Assembly: GCA_015852425.1 (NCBI GenBank) | Contig: JAAAIG010000151.1 | Coordinates: 1 to 17,668 of the forward strand | DNA from: Gryganskiella cystojenkinii | Lineage: Eukaryota > Mortierellomycota > Mortierellomycetes > Mortierellales > Mortierellaceae | Length of the DNA: 17,668 nt | Direction: 5' to 3' | Shown here: piece by piece, positions 1 to 12,033 of the stretch | Numbering within the stretch: position 1 is the first letter of the stretch | Layout: every line of letters begins with the position of its first letter | Notes under the pieces: generated by a model | What the model was told of the DNA's origin: nothing | The model's database searches: none | What the model saw: the letters and a program-made list of their open reading frames with translations, nothing else | Made by a program: the position numbers and the translations under genes

Positions 1-495
1 TTTGTTCCAGCTGATCGACCAGCAACCTCAAGACAGAGAGTCTTGTTCGTAGAGTCAACCTCAGAGTCATTGCGGCGCATAAAATGATTTGCAGGAGGCT
101 AGATATAACGATATGAGGAACGTCGTTAGGGGTGGTTAATGTGCAACATGTGAATCACAGAGGTTCGGTAAAAAAACCATACATTCTGCCCATTCTCCAA
201 GTCCGTGTCCATGTCCATGTCCGTATCTGAATCCTTGCCCAGGCCAGTCTCTGCTTCCGTCTCCGTCTCCGTCTCTGTTTCCATGTCAAGGCCTTGGCTT
301 GTATTTAAGGAAGCAGTGCTCGATATCCCATGGAACGAAGTTGAAAGAGCCACAGAGACTTGCGATTGGACCTAGAGAAATAAAATGCATTAGTTGAGTG
401 TTGCTCCTGACGAATCAAGTTCATGGTTGCGACAACAGAAAACAAAAACTTACACGCAACGCTAAAGCGAAGGCGTTTATAGCCTCCTGTTCCAT
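1..495 (-). CDS. Unrecognised acidic-repeat protein, 5' part (3' end off the left edge)
   Basis: I do not recognise this protein. The start ATG is proposed at 495 and reads MEQEAINAFALALR. Exon 1 is 454-495, followed by an intron at 372-453 with donor GTAAGT and acceptor TTCTCTAG. Exon 2 is 183-371 and exon 3 runs from 98 to beyond base 1. The second intron, 99-182, has donor GTATGG, a CCTAAC branch element and acceptor ATATCTAG. All three exons join in phase 0 and stay open to the window edge, about 109 residues so far. Exon 2 encodes a Ser/Thr-rich stretch, then Glu-Thr alternation (ETETETETEAET) and an Asp-rich stretch (DTDMDMDTDLE). No signal peptide, membrane segment or known domain is visible in the part present. 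If intron 2 were retained, the frame would stop at 126-128 after HINHP, which would make a short 3' end. Splice signals are good; function is unknown. Confidence 0.5.
201..282. repeat. Imperfect hexanucleotide repeats coding acidic residues
   Basis: On the minus strand, GAGACG-type hexamers give Glu-Thr alternation and GACATG/GACACG hexamers give Asp-Met/Asp-Thr alternation. The two blocks sit close together in exon 2 of the left-edge gene. The units keep a six-base period, so expansion or contraction would keep the reading frame. Confidence 0.7.
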
Positions 496-718
496 GATAG
501 TTGCACAGAAAGACAGGCAGAGGATGATGACAGATAGACGACGGGATGATGTCGGACAGAGGTATGGAGTTGAGGAAGCAGAAGTAACGGATGGAGCTAG
601 GGGGCAAAGGTAATGAGCACGGATGTGGAGACCCTTCTTGTTTTGTGACTGCAAATATAATTAGTGGCGTTTAATTAAGGGGAAACCACAACGGACCCCA
701 CCTCGGAGAAGGATCAGC
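496..718. promoter_or_regulatory. Shared divergent promoter region, left-edge gene and MTU1
   Basis: These 223 bases separate two ATGs on opposite strands, so both 5' leaders and core promoters must lie here or overlap the neighbouring coding sequence. The stretch next to 495 is pyrimidine-rich on the minus strand, as is common for fungal leaders. An AT-rich TTAATTAA palindrome lies near 672-679. No defined factor site was recognised. Confidence 0.4.
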
Positions 719-2776
719 ATGTTCTTTACTCTCGACTTCTTAAACACATCCACAACATCACTGTTAGACATGGCTATACCAACAGGAGCAAGAACCTCGT
801 CTCATTTCCTCATCACATTTCGTCAACTAATTCGCCAACGCCGCTGCCCGTCACAGGCGCTGCCTGTCCGTTTCTTGAGCACCAAGGGCTCGGCTTTAGT
901 CAGGCACCATCACAAGCAGCATAATACCCTCCGTCATGGACCCTCTATTATCTCCAGAGGAACAACTCGACTTAACTCCTCCATCCCTTTGATGCAGTCG
1001 TTGGGTCAAGACTCTCTGGACTCCAACAAGAAAAATGAAACTGTCCTTCTGCTGATGTCGGGAGGAGTAGACTCGTCCATGTGTGCTCACATTCTCTGTC
1101 AGCAAGGTTACGATGTCACAGGACTTTATATGCATAATTGGAACCACCAAGAAGAAACACAGGATGAAATCGCCTCCGGAACCACCTATCCGAATGATAC
1201 CCAATACCTCAAAGAGTCAACGCCCTCCTCTTCACTGTCTTCGGAAGAATCGAATAACATCCTGGCAACAAGGACCGCTAGGATTCGACCCAAAATATGT
1301 ACATCGGATCGAGACTGGGCCGATGTCCAAGCTGTCTGTGAACAGCTAGGAATTCCAGCTCGTCGGTTAGACTTCTCTCGTCAGTACTGGAACCAGGTCT
1401 TTGAGGTCATGTTGCAAGAGTACGAACGTGGGCGGACTCCGAATCCCGATGTGACCTGCAACAAGGAAATCAAGTTTGGAGAACTGATCGAATGGTGTGA
1501 CCGGAACGGAGGACTTGGCAAGGATCGCCGGCAGGACTTTGTCTCTTCGTCTCCAACAAAGGCAGGCTGGGATTACCTAGCAACAGGTCACTATGCTCGA
1601 GTCGAGCAAGATCCGGCCACAGGTCGCGCAAGGTTATTGAGAGCGGCGGACAGCAACAAGGATCAGACCTATTACCTGTCAACGCTCTCGGAACGGGTCC
1701 TGAGACATGCTCTCTTCCCCTTGGCTCAGTACGACAAACCGACAGTGAAGAGAATGGCCATGACCACAGGAGCCCAACAAATCGTGATTGCCGCGACCAA
1801 GAAGGAATCAATGGGGATCTGTTTTGTAGGGCAGCGGCGTAGATTTGGTGATTTTTTAAGAGAGTACTTGGATTCAAAACCGGGACCGGTCAAGGTCGAT
1901 GGGTTAGATGGACCGACTATCGGAGAGCACAAGGGCGTCTTCCAGTACACGGTCGGACAGGCCTCAGGAGTGACTAACGGCCATCAAAAGTAAGTAAATG
2001 ACACTGTGACATTTTCGTCCACCATATCATCCGTGTTTAACATGAATGAAATGTTATCTCTTTTTGAACTATAGATGGGTAGTCCTCAGAGCCGACATTC
2101 CGTCCAACACCTTGGTTGTAGTCGAGGGAACGTAGGTGTTCCTTGACTTTGCTTTGTTATACTTTTATTAAGCTTTACCGAGAACTGACCTTTGTCCTTG
2201 ATACATTCCTTGAATAGTCAAAACAAGAAGCTGTTCTCGCCAGGTTTGATCGCAGAGTCATGGCATTGGATCGCAGGAGAACCACCAAAGAGTTTGCAAC
2301 AACATAGTGAGAGCAGATCAAATCCGTCACCCTCGAATGTGGAGCGCTTCCCCTATACTGCACAGATCCGCCACCGTCAAGTCCCTCGTAAGCCACTAGG
2401 CATCACCGATTGTTGTTCTTTTTGAAGTTATCGAGTCATCCTTAAGCAATCTTCTGATTTTTTTTTTCTTCGTCTTTTCTTGCACGCTCACCTAGAACCA
2501 TGCTCGATTGAGGTCGTTAAAGACAGCGAACAAAGTCCTGAAGGGCCTCTTTACCAAGTCCTCTTCAAAGATCTGCAACGGGCGATTGCTCCTGGTCAGG
2601 TAGAGTACATCTGACACCTATAAGATGGAAGGGGTTTTCAAACATTTTTTGATTCTCACCCCTTCCCTTTCTTTTTTTTCATTTTTTAGCAAATTGTTCT
2701 TTATGACAAGGACGAATGCCTCGGTGGGGCTGTGATCCAATCTGGGCTGCCACTATCCTTGCCGCCACGGGAATAA
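719..2776 (+). CDS. MTU1: Mitochondrial tRNA-specific 2-thiouridylase (MnmA/TRMU family)
   Basis: This ATP-dependent enzyme inserts sulfur at C2 of the wobble uridine of mitochondrial tRNAs for Lys, Glu and Gln. Exons are 719-1989, 2075-2131, 2218-2387, 2496-2599 and 2690-2776, giving 562 residues. Visible family marks are the PP-loop SGGVDSS (114-120), the first catalytic Cys in TPNPDVTCNKEIKF (Cys247), the ATGHYAR motif, DSNKDQTYYL, and the second catalytic Cys in MGICFVG (Cys368). The C-terminal beta-barrel ends in DECLGGAVI. The N-terminus is basic and Ser/Arg-rich (LITFRQLIRQRR, RFLSTKG), as expected for a mitochondrial presequence. A second in-frame ATG at 770 (Met18) starts this basic segment directly and may be the true start, giving 545 residues. 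The protein is longer than the roughly 420 residues of the human and yeast enzymes, partly from a Ser/Thr-rich insert at about 147-190. It converges on the zinc transporter gene, with 115 bp between the stop codons. Confidence 0.93.
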
Positions 2777-2891
2777 TATCACCTTACTGTTATGATTTAG
2801 TATTATTAGAGAATCTTTATGTTATTTTGGAGTTTTCTATGCTGATTGTAGGGAGGAGGAGGAGGGGAGTTCGCATTGAGGCTCTGCTCTA

Positions 2892-5779
<2,888 letters not shown>

Positions 5780-6390
5780 GGTATCTAGATGGTCCCTGCG
5801 ATGGACTAGTTCGATGGAGTGTATGAAAGCCTGATGTATGTCTGCGTGTCTGGCTGATGTAGCCCCTGTTTAAAAAAAGACCAAAGAGTATGCAGGAGCA
5901 GAAGTTGATGTGCTCACTCGGAGATGGAGCGCGCTTTGAGGTCCGCCTTTAGATGCGGATGGCCAGGTTATCGATGATGGACAATGGCTCTTTGGTATCT
6001 TGAACTGAGGACGACGAGGAGAATGAGAGAGAAAGGAGAATGAAGAGAGAAAGGATGATGAAGAGGATGGAAAGAAAAAGCAAACAACCCATTAGTGACA
6101 ATGAAACACTGAAAGTTATTTTGGCTTTAGGCGTCCTTCTACGTAATGAGCGTGTACCCCTCGGGCATCAGCCCCACTCTCTGTCATCATCCATCTTTCC
6201 TATTTCCAATTCTTCTTTTTTTTTGAAGTTCATCAGCGAGTCTTTATTTTTCTTATTTTTCCTTGACTCTACTTCGATCCGCGATATTCGTTCACACTCT
6301 GCCCATCAACCCTCTTGTCGAACAGCCTTGAAGAGGAACCGAACCAGCCCAGCTAAGTGACTGCTATCGTTTATTTGAACCTCGACTCCA

Positions 6391-6400
6391 TGCACGTGCA
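6391..6400. promoter_or_regulatory. Palindromic E-box TGCACGTGCA
   Basis: A perfect 10-bp palindrome centred on CACGTG, the core bound by bHLH regulators such as Pho4/Cbf1-type proteins. It lies about 610 bp upstream of the zinc transporter ATG, so a role there is possible but not shown. A single such motif can occur by chance. Confidence 0.25.
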
Positions 6401-6588
6401 CGATCCGTGTTCAAGTACTGCTTCGATGAGTTCCCGGGGTTGAGATTCGGTCTTGGTTGGTTGCTGCCCTTCTTTCTCTGGAGGAACGCTTCAGTGAGAA
6501 AAGGCTCTCCACTCTGTTTACCTCGCAATTCATTTGAACGGTGCCCACCCCTGCTTCCGTTTACCCTCACTTTCCTTCGTGACAGCTC

Positions 6589-6628
6589 CGATCCTGCCCA
6601 CGTTGTCCAGCAGGATCGTTCTGCTGGA
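6589..6628. repeat. Two overlapping, mutually exclusive inverted repeats
   Basis: CGATCCTGC (6589-6597) is the perfect complement of GCAGGATCG (6610-6618). TCCAGCAG (6606-6613) is the perfect complement of CTGCTGGA (6621-6628). The two share the middle arm, so only one hairpin can form at a time. Neither ends in a T-tract. It lies between two minus-strand genes with no coding frame of note. Confidence 0.55.
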
Positions 6629-6819
6629 TTGACTTAACCTTCTCGAAAATCTGTTAGATACCAATCATCCTCTTCTTTTTTGCTCTGATGCATCTCCTTC
6701 GCAAGGCCAAGCAATTGAAGAGCAACCTTATCGCGCCTGCCTTTCCAACTTTTGTAGATATTCGCGATTGCAATATGCATCAATTCGAAGTTGACCAAAA
6801 AGCCCTTTGGATATCGTGG

Positions 6820-6825
6820 TTTATT
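6820..6825 (-). terminator. AATAAA polyadenylation signal for calreticulin
   Basis: A perfect AATAAA on the minus strand about 115 bases past the calreticulin stop codon, within an AT-rich stretch. Distance and strand fit use as the 3'-end signal of that transcript. Confidence 0.5.
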
Positions 6826-6939
6826 TGCAATTCAAGTAGTTAAGTTGAACATTAGAAAAAGGGTGGTTTCTGAATGAGGTTTTTGTAGAGCTGATCGTGA
6901 CAGTAATAGTAGTAGCAGTAATTGGTAAAAAAGTGTAAT

Positions 6940-8465
6940 TTACAGTTCGTCGTGCTTGGTCTCCTTGACCTCTTCCTTAACTTCCTCCTTAACCTCCTCG
7001 GCCTTGACCTCAGGTTCAGCCTCCTTCTTGGTCTCCTCAACAACAGCCTCTGGCTCGGACTTGGTGGTCTCCTCATCTTCATCATCCTCATCGAGCTCAT
7101 CCTTCTCGTCCTCGACCTTCTCCTCATCCTTCTTGGCAGCCGCCTCTGCTTCGGCCTCAGCCTTCTTCTTGGCCTCAGCCTCCTCCTTCTCCTTCAAGAG
7201 CTGAGCATCAAGGGCAGCGACGATCTCCTTCTCCTGCTCAAAGTTGGACTTCCACTGATCCAAGTACTTGTCGGCGACGACGGCATCGGAGGTAATAACG
7301 ATATCATCAAAGATCGAACCAGACTTCACCTGCCAGAGATCCAGACCGAGACCACCAATCTTGTAGTGAGCCAACTCGGTGTCTTCTTGGAACTCGGGGT
7401 TGGGGATATCGGCGGCTTTCCATTCACCCTTATACTCGGGGTTGGGGATAAACTTGGGGGTCCACTCCTCGAAATCAGGGTTGACAATCTCGGGTGCTTC
7501 CCAATCACCGTCGGACTCGGTATCCCAGTCCTCGGGCTGGGTCGCCTCGGGGTCAGCGATATAACGGGGGATAGACTCATAGTTCTCGGGCTTGACATGG
7601 GTCAAGTCCTCAATCTCCTTGGCATCAACCCAATCCGCGGGCTTGGTCTCGTTAGGGTCAGCGATCGTACGGGGCTGGTAAATATCCCAGTGCTCCTCCA
7701 AGGCAATGTGATCGGCCTTAACCTCACCGTCAATAAGGAGAGAGTATTTTTGGTCGGGATGAACAGTCAAGCGGTAAAGGTGGGTCTTGGAATCCTTGGG
7801 CGAGGGGAACTCCTTCTTGGTGAGGTAGTTCTTACCCTTGTAGTTGAAGATGACGTGGACACGGTTCTCGGGACCGCAGACATCGGGACCGAACATGATG
7901 GCGTATTCAGAGTCACCGTTGAAGGCTTTGGCATCATAGCCCTCGGGGAGCAACTTGATATAGGAACCACCGCACTCCTGGTTGATCTCCTGCTTGACAG
8001 TGTATTGGACAATGAGATCCTCCTTCGAGTTATCAGCAACGGTCGAGAAGGGAGTCGAGATCTGGTAGAAGCGGTGGTCCTGAGAAGTCTTCAAGCCTTG
8101 GGCGTATTCCTTGCTGGGAGAGAAGGTACCCGAGGAAAGCTCGAACTTGCCGAGATCTTCTCTGGAAGCAGAGGTCGTCCAGCGCTATAGAAAGAGGATT
8201 TTTAGAGACATCAATTGAGGAAGGAGGGGTTAGGCAACGGACAGGATAAGACAAAGAGGTCCCAATGCTGTCGGGCACGCCATTGCTGTCAACTAAGACA
8301 GGACAAGGTTGATGAGAACTCAGGAACGTGGCGAGAATGACACGAAAGAAAGGTACTTACATCCTCCCAGTTGCTATCAGAGAAGGTCTCCTCGAGGTAG
8401 GTCTGACCGGCAGCGGAGGCGACGGCGGCGATGGCGAGAGTGGCGAGCAAGAGAGTAGACTTCAT
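6940..8465 (-). CDS. Calreticulin, ER-lumen Ca2+-binding lectin chaperone
   Basis: Calreticulin binds monoglucosylated N-glycans on folding glycoproteins and buffers Ca2+ in the ER lumen. Exon 1 is 8361-8465, exon 2 is 6940-8184, and the 176-bp intron joins in phase 0 to give 449 residues. A signal peptide is evident (MKSTLLLATLAIAAVASAAG). The lectin domain carries GLKTSQDHRFY, the Cys106/Cys138 pair (ECGGSYIK and MFGPDVCGP) and VHVIFNYKGKN. The Pro-rich P-domain follows (about 205-300) with IADPNETKPADW and IADPEATQPEDWD repeats and three NPxF/Y-type units. GLGLDLWQVKSGSIFDD returns to the globular domain. The tail is a long Glu/Lys/Asp-rich Ca2+-binding segment ending in HDEL, the ER retrieval signal. 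No transmembrane helix is present, which separates it from calnexin. The middle type-1 P-domain repeat is degenerate (IEDLTHVKPENYESI). Confidence 0.95.
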
Positions 8466-9393
8466 TGTGTATGATGTGATTGATGTGATGAAGGGGAGGA
8501 GGGAATGAAGGGAATGAAGAGAAAAAGAGATGATGAACAGAAAAGAAAATAAAAAGAAACCTTTCGAGGGAGGACAAGCTCACCTCTTTATCCGGCTCGA
8601 AAGAATGCGATGGAAACAAATACAGGGTGGGACACAGCAGCGCACAATTGAATAGCTCAGATAGAATAGACGGATGGTCGTGGGGTGGAAGGAGTGGGAA
8701 AGAAAAAGTCTATTTTCACTATTTTGGACGACTCAATCACAATCGATCAGTAGCAAATGAAATTCTTCCTTGACGCCACCATTTGTCGCACACAGTGAGG
8801 AATTTGTTGAAGCTCTTTTTTTGCTTTTGTCTGCTCTGGACAAATGGGAGCCGGCCAAGTCATGGTTGATCGCCCCCTCTCTTTCGTATTTTTGCCCTCA
8901 CCATTTGATTTTGCACGACCACAAAGCTTCAACGCTCTTGTTCTTGGTTTACACCTCCTTTTTTTTGCCGGCCCAAATGATACATTTTTCTTTTGAACTC
9001 ATAAAAAAGAGGGGTTCGTGTACCCCACTACAAGAAAATGTTTGTTTCCAAAAAAAATCACAGAAAACATCTGGACAAGCTGGCTTGCACTCTTCAAAAT
9101 CCAAATTGGACTTGAGGGGTTTAGATGCAATTGTCTTCCGAGAGTCTTGAGTTCAATGCCTGAATTCATTATTATGCCGCAGTTGTGTTTCCTACGGACA
9201 CACGACAAACGCTAGGGTTGCACACGCAAAGGTCCAATTTTGTGCCTGAGAAACCAGATGGAAAGATCTTCGCTTTGCCGAGCCATAATCACGTGATATT
9301 GACAAGCCACCATTTTCAGTCTCTCTCTACACCTTGAATCGCGCTCCTCCATGTTGTTCTCGTTCTGTCAAACAAGCTCATTCTCTAGACACA
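8466..9393. promoter_or_regulatory. Divergent intergenic region between calreticulin and S49 peptidase
   Basis: No gene is supported in these 928 bases. Both flanking genes start outward from here, so it should hold both promoters. The calreticulin side (8466-8580) is strongly pyrimidine-rich on the minus strand. The peptidase side has CT-rich sequence (9316-9332) before its ATG and a palindromic CACGTG site. A 126-codon open frame from TTG at 8770 has no ATG start or family likeness. I looked for an ER-stress ERSE pattern (CCAAT-N9-CCACG) for calreticulin and did not find one. Confidence 0.5.
9288..9297. promoter_or_regulatory. Palindromic ATCACGTGAT (Cbf1/USF-like E-box)
   Basis: A perfect 10-bp palindrome about 100 bp upstream of the S49 peptidase ATG, within a normal promoter distance. 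TCACGTG matches the known core bound by fungal Cbf1-type bHLH proteins. The regulator is inferred from the motif alone. Confidence 0.4.
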
Positions 9394-12033
9394 ATGTCAG
9401 TGAATCCACCAAAACCACCATCGCCACCAGAGTATCTAGGCGCAAATGGGACCTCGGGACCAACCCCCGGATCACAGGGTCATGGAGCTAATAGTGGGCC
9501 TCAGGGCTCTCAGGCATGCTATCAGTGGCAGCAAGTCAAGACGCCCAGTAGACTCGCGAGAGTCTGGTCCCACAGGGGAAAGATTGCGTTTGGTCTCTTT
9601 CTAATCTATGGCGGAGCCAACGTCTTTGTGTATGTTTTCGTTATATTTTGCTCCGATGGGCTAGTCTCGCCTTTGGACGCGGAAGTCCATATTATTAATC
9701 TCGTTATGACTTCGGTTTCACAAAAAAACACGAAATAGAAACGCTCGCCGACAAAAGGAGAGAGATACGATTAAGCCAAACACTATCCTTCACTGGAGAG
9801 TCACGGATGGGTATGGTCAATTGGAAAACTGCATTCTCTGCATTATATCAAAGTTATCGATAGAGTGAAACTGACAAGGCGAAACGACGCTCCTGATTTT
9901 TGTTTTAACAGCTCCATTGTCGAGAAGGATACGGACAAGGGTAACCTTCAAAAAATCATCAAAGCCGCAAGTGGAAGTTCACCCGCGCCAGTATCATCCT
10001 TGTTGGACGTTGTCACAGCTTTGAAACAGGCCAAGGACGATCCCAGAATTGTGGGTATCATGGCCAACTTCTCGACTGGCAACGCCCCCACGAAAGGAGC
10101 GGGACTTGGCCCCGCTCAGATTCAGGAACTCAGGGCTGCTATCCAGGAGTTTAAAGAGGCCAAGGCCAAGTCTCTAGGGGGCGAAGATAAGGTCTCGTTG
10201 ATTGCCTACACGGACTCTTTTGGTAAATATAAAGATCGCGGTTGATCAGCAAATATGACCTTTTTCTAGCATTCAAAATATTAACACATTTTTTTATTTT
10301 CATTCTTTTTGGTGGCAACGTAGACAACCAAAATCAGTACTATCTCGCATCGGCGTTCGACAAAGTATATATGCAGCCAAGCGGAAGTATCCCCCTTGTT
10401 GGTCTCTCCTCGACAGTTCCTTTCTTCAAGACTTTGTTGGGTCGCTTCGGCATTCTTGGTAATGATCGTCAGACATCTCATGACTTCCAGCTAACACTTG
10501 GTTTTATGAACACACCGCCTAACCTGCTAAAGTATACTTCATGTGATCATAGTTCGCGCTGAAGCGAGGAAGGAATATAAGAGTATGGTCAGTCCATTCA
10601 CAGAGACGGAACTCCCACCGCCCCAAAAGCAAAACCTGTTTGACCTCTTGAAGGGTGTGAACTCTCAAATTTTGGCAGATATCGCCAAATCGCGTCAGAA
10701 GATTCTTGGGAGCGATCCGGTGGAGAAGTTGAACCATCTCATTCAGATCGGACCTTTTATGGGATCGGAGGCCAAAGAAGAAGGGCTGGTCGATGGACTC
10801 TTGTATAAGCGGGATTGTGGCAAGATGGTCGAGAAGAACAATTCCTTTGGACTCTCTCATTACATGCGTGTCAAGGCCAAGGAGACGACAGACGGACTCG
10901 CTAAGTCTGGGGCGCCAAGTCTGGTAGTCGGAGTCGTCTATCTGATCGGAGGCATCAAACGGTAATCATCAAGCATGTTGTGTGGAATGAGTTATGGAAA
11001 GTTATCAGGAATTATGATTAGCATGTCTGACTTATTATTATTTTCGGTTCATAGTGGAGGAGGCGACTTTGGAGCCAACACCATTGTCAAGGGTATTCGC
11101 GAGGCTGCTAATGATCCAGCTGTGGATGCAGTCGTGCTTCGAATAGATTCTGGTGGAGGAGATGTCGTTGCCAGTGATACGATTGGAGACGCTATACGCT
11201 GGTGCCAGGATGAAATGAAGAAACCAGTCGTTGTCAGTTTCGGAAACACCTCTGCAAGTGGTGGATACTTTGTTTCGACTCATGCTAAGGCTATTGTTGC
11301 CCAGCGTAAGTATCAGAGGCCTAAGAAAGGGATAGACACGCAATATAGCTCTGGAAAACAGAACACTAATTTTTGGCTCTTGCGCATCTTTTCCGACAAA
11401 ATAGCTACGACGGTTACTGGCAGTATCGGTGTTGCTTCCTTGCGTCCTTATTTCACCCCCGAGTTCTTCAAGCTGATTGGAGTCAGTGTCGAGCAGTTCT
11501 TTACTGGATCATCGGATACCTCGGTCTTGAATGATCTCGAAGGCGCAGCTTTGACTCGTTACAAGCGCCAGATTGATGCGACTTACTCAGACTTTATCAA
11601 GCGTGTGGCAGATGGTCGCAAGATGACTGTGGAACAGGTCGAGGATGTCGCAGGTGGACGAGTCATGAGTGGTAAGGACGCTCTCAAGGTCGGATTGGTT
11701 GACAAATTGGGAGGATTAGGCTATGCGGTTCGTTTGGCTGGAGACTTTGGATTGGAACTCCACAAGCAAGCGGGCCATTTGGCCTCAGACATGGAGGTCG
11801 AGAGTATTGTGGTGAAAGTTTTCCCCAAGCCCAAGCCTTGGGTCCAACAGGTTGTGGAGTCGATGACTGGTGATGAGGCTGTAGACATGTATGCGAAACA
11901 AAAAGTCCAGGCTTTGATGACGTGTATCTGGTCGGGCGACATGGTCGGCCTGATGCAGGAGGTCGGTCTTTCAGAACCGGATTTCCGCCAGGGATCTCCG
12001 CAGCTGGAGATGGAGGAGATCAGGATGCGGTAG
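9394..12033 (+). CDS. SppA-type signal peptide peptidase (protease IV, S49 family), membrane-anchored
   Basis: Bacterial SppA cleaves remnant signal peptides in the membrane with a Ser/Lys dyad; the fungal substrate is unknown. Exons are 9394-9629, 9739-9810, 9912-10222, 10324-10458, 10553-10961, 11055-11305 and 11405-12033, joining in phase to 680 residues. The N-terminus is Pro/Gly-rich, followed by one likely membrane helix (about 63-79, GKIAFGLFLIYGGANVFV). The long form with two tandem S49 domains is present. The first domain includes YYLASAFDKVYMQPSG and EARKEYKS, where Lys261 matches the catalytic Lys. The second includes VVLRIDSGGGDVVAS, then NTSASGGYFVSTHA with Ser456 as nucleophile, and PTTVTGSIGV. 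Both dyad residues are present, so it should be active. The small 72-nt exon 2 was inferred because it supplies KPNTILHWRVTDG in frame. There is no clear mitochondrial presequence, so ER or another internal membrane is likely. ORF fragments in the introns are not used. Confidence 0.9.

Larger units (their letters stand above)
5780..6939. other. Intergenic region, zinc transporter 5' side and calreticulin 3' side
   Basis: No gene is supported here. Open frames in this stretch are short, low in complexity (Lys/Arg/Met-rich or Ser/Phe-rich) and lack splice-linked continuation. The left part should hold the promoter and leader of the minus-strand zinc transporter; the right part is the calreticulin 3' UTR. 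Two palindromic features stand out: TGCACGTGCA at 6391-6400 and overlapping inverted repeats at 6589-6628. No tRNA-like B box was found. Confidence 0.5.

Noticed and set aside
6040..6360. 106-codon plus-strand frame, Lys/Arg/Met-rich then Ser/Phe-rich
   Set aside because: Composition follows purine-rich then T-rich DNA; no family likeness and no supporting signals.
7004..7204. Poly-serine plus-strand frame opposite the calreticulin tail
   Set aside because: It is the shadow of GAG/GAC/GAA codons of the acidic C-terminal tail read in reverse.
6922..8190. A 422-codon plus-strand open frame, Leu/Gly/Val-rich
   Set aside because: It is antisense to calreticulin exon 2. The calreticulin frame has clear homology, a signal peptide and HDEL. 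Strong codon preference in that gene leaves few stops on the opposite strand. The antisense product resembles no family.
8466..8760. ER-stress element (ERSE or yeast UPRE) upstream of calreticulin
   Set aside because: A CCACG is present on the minus strand near 8690, but there is no CCAAT at the required spacing and no CAGCGTG.
8770..9150. 126-codon plus-strand frame in the divergent intergenic region
   Set aside because: It begins with TTG rather than ATG, has no splice-linked continuation and no recognisable domain.
9630..9738. Open extension of S49 peptidase exon 1 (VYVFVIFCSDG onward)
   Set aside because: This reads into an intron with donor GTATGT and acceptor AAATAG. Skipping it restores the frame to exon 2 and the S49 domain.
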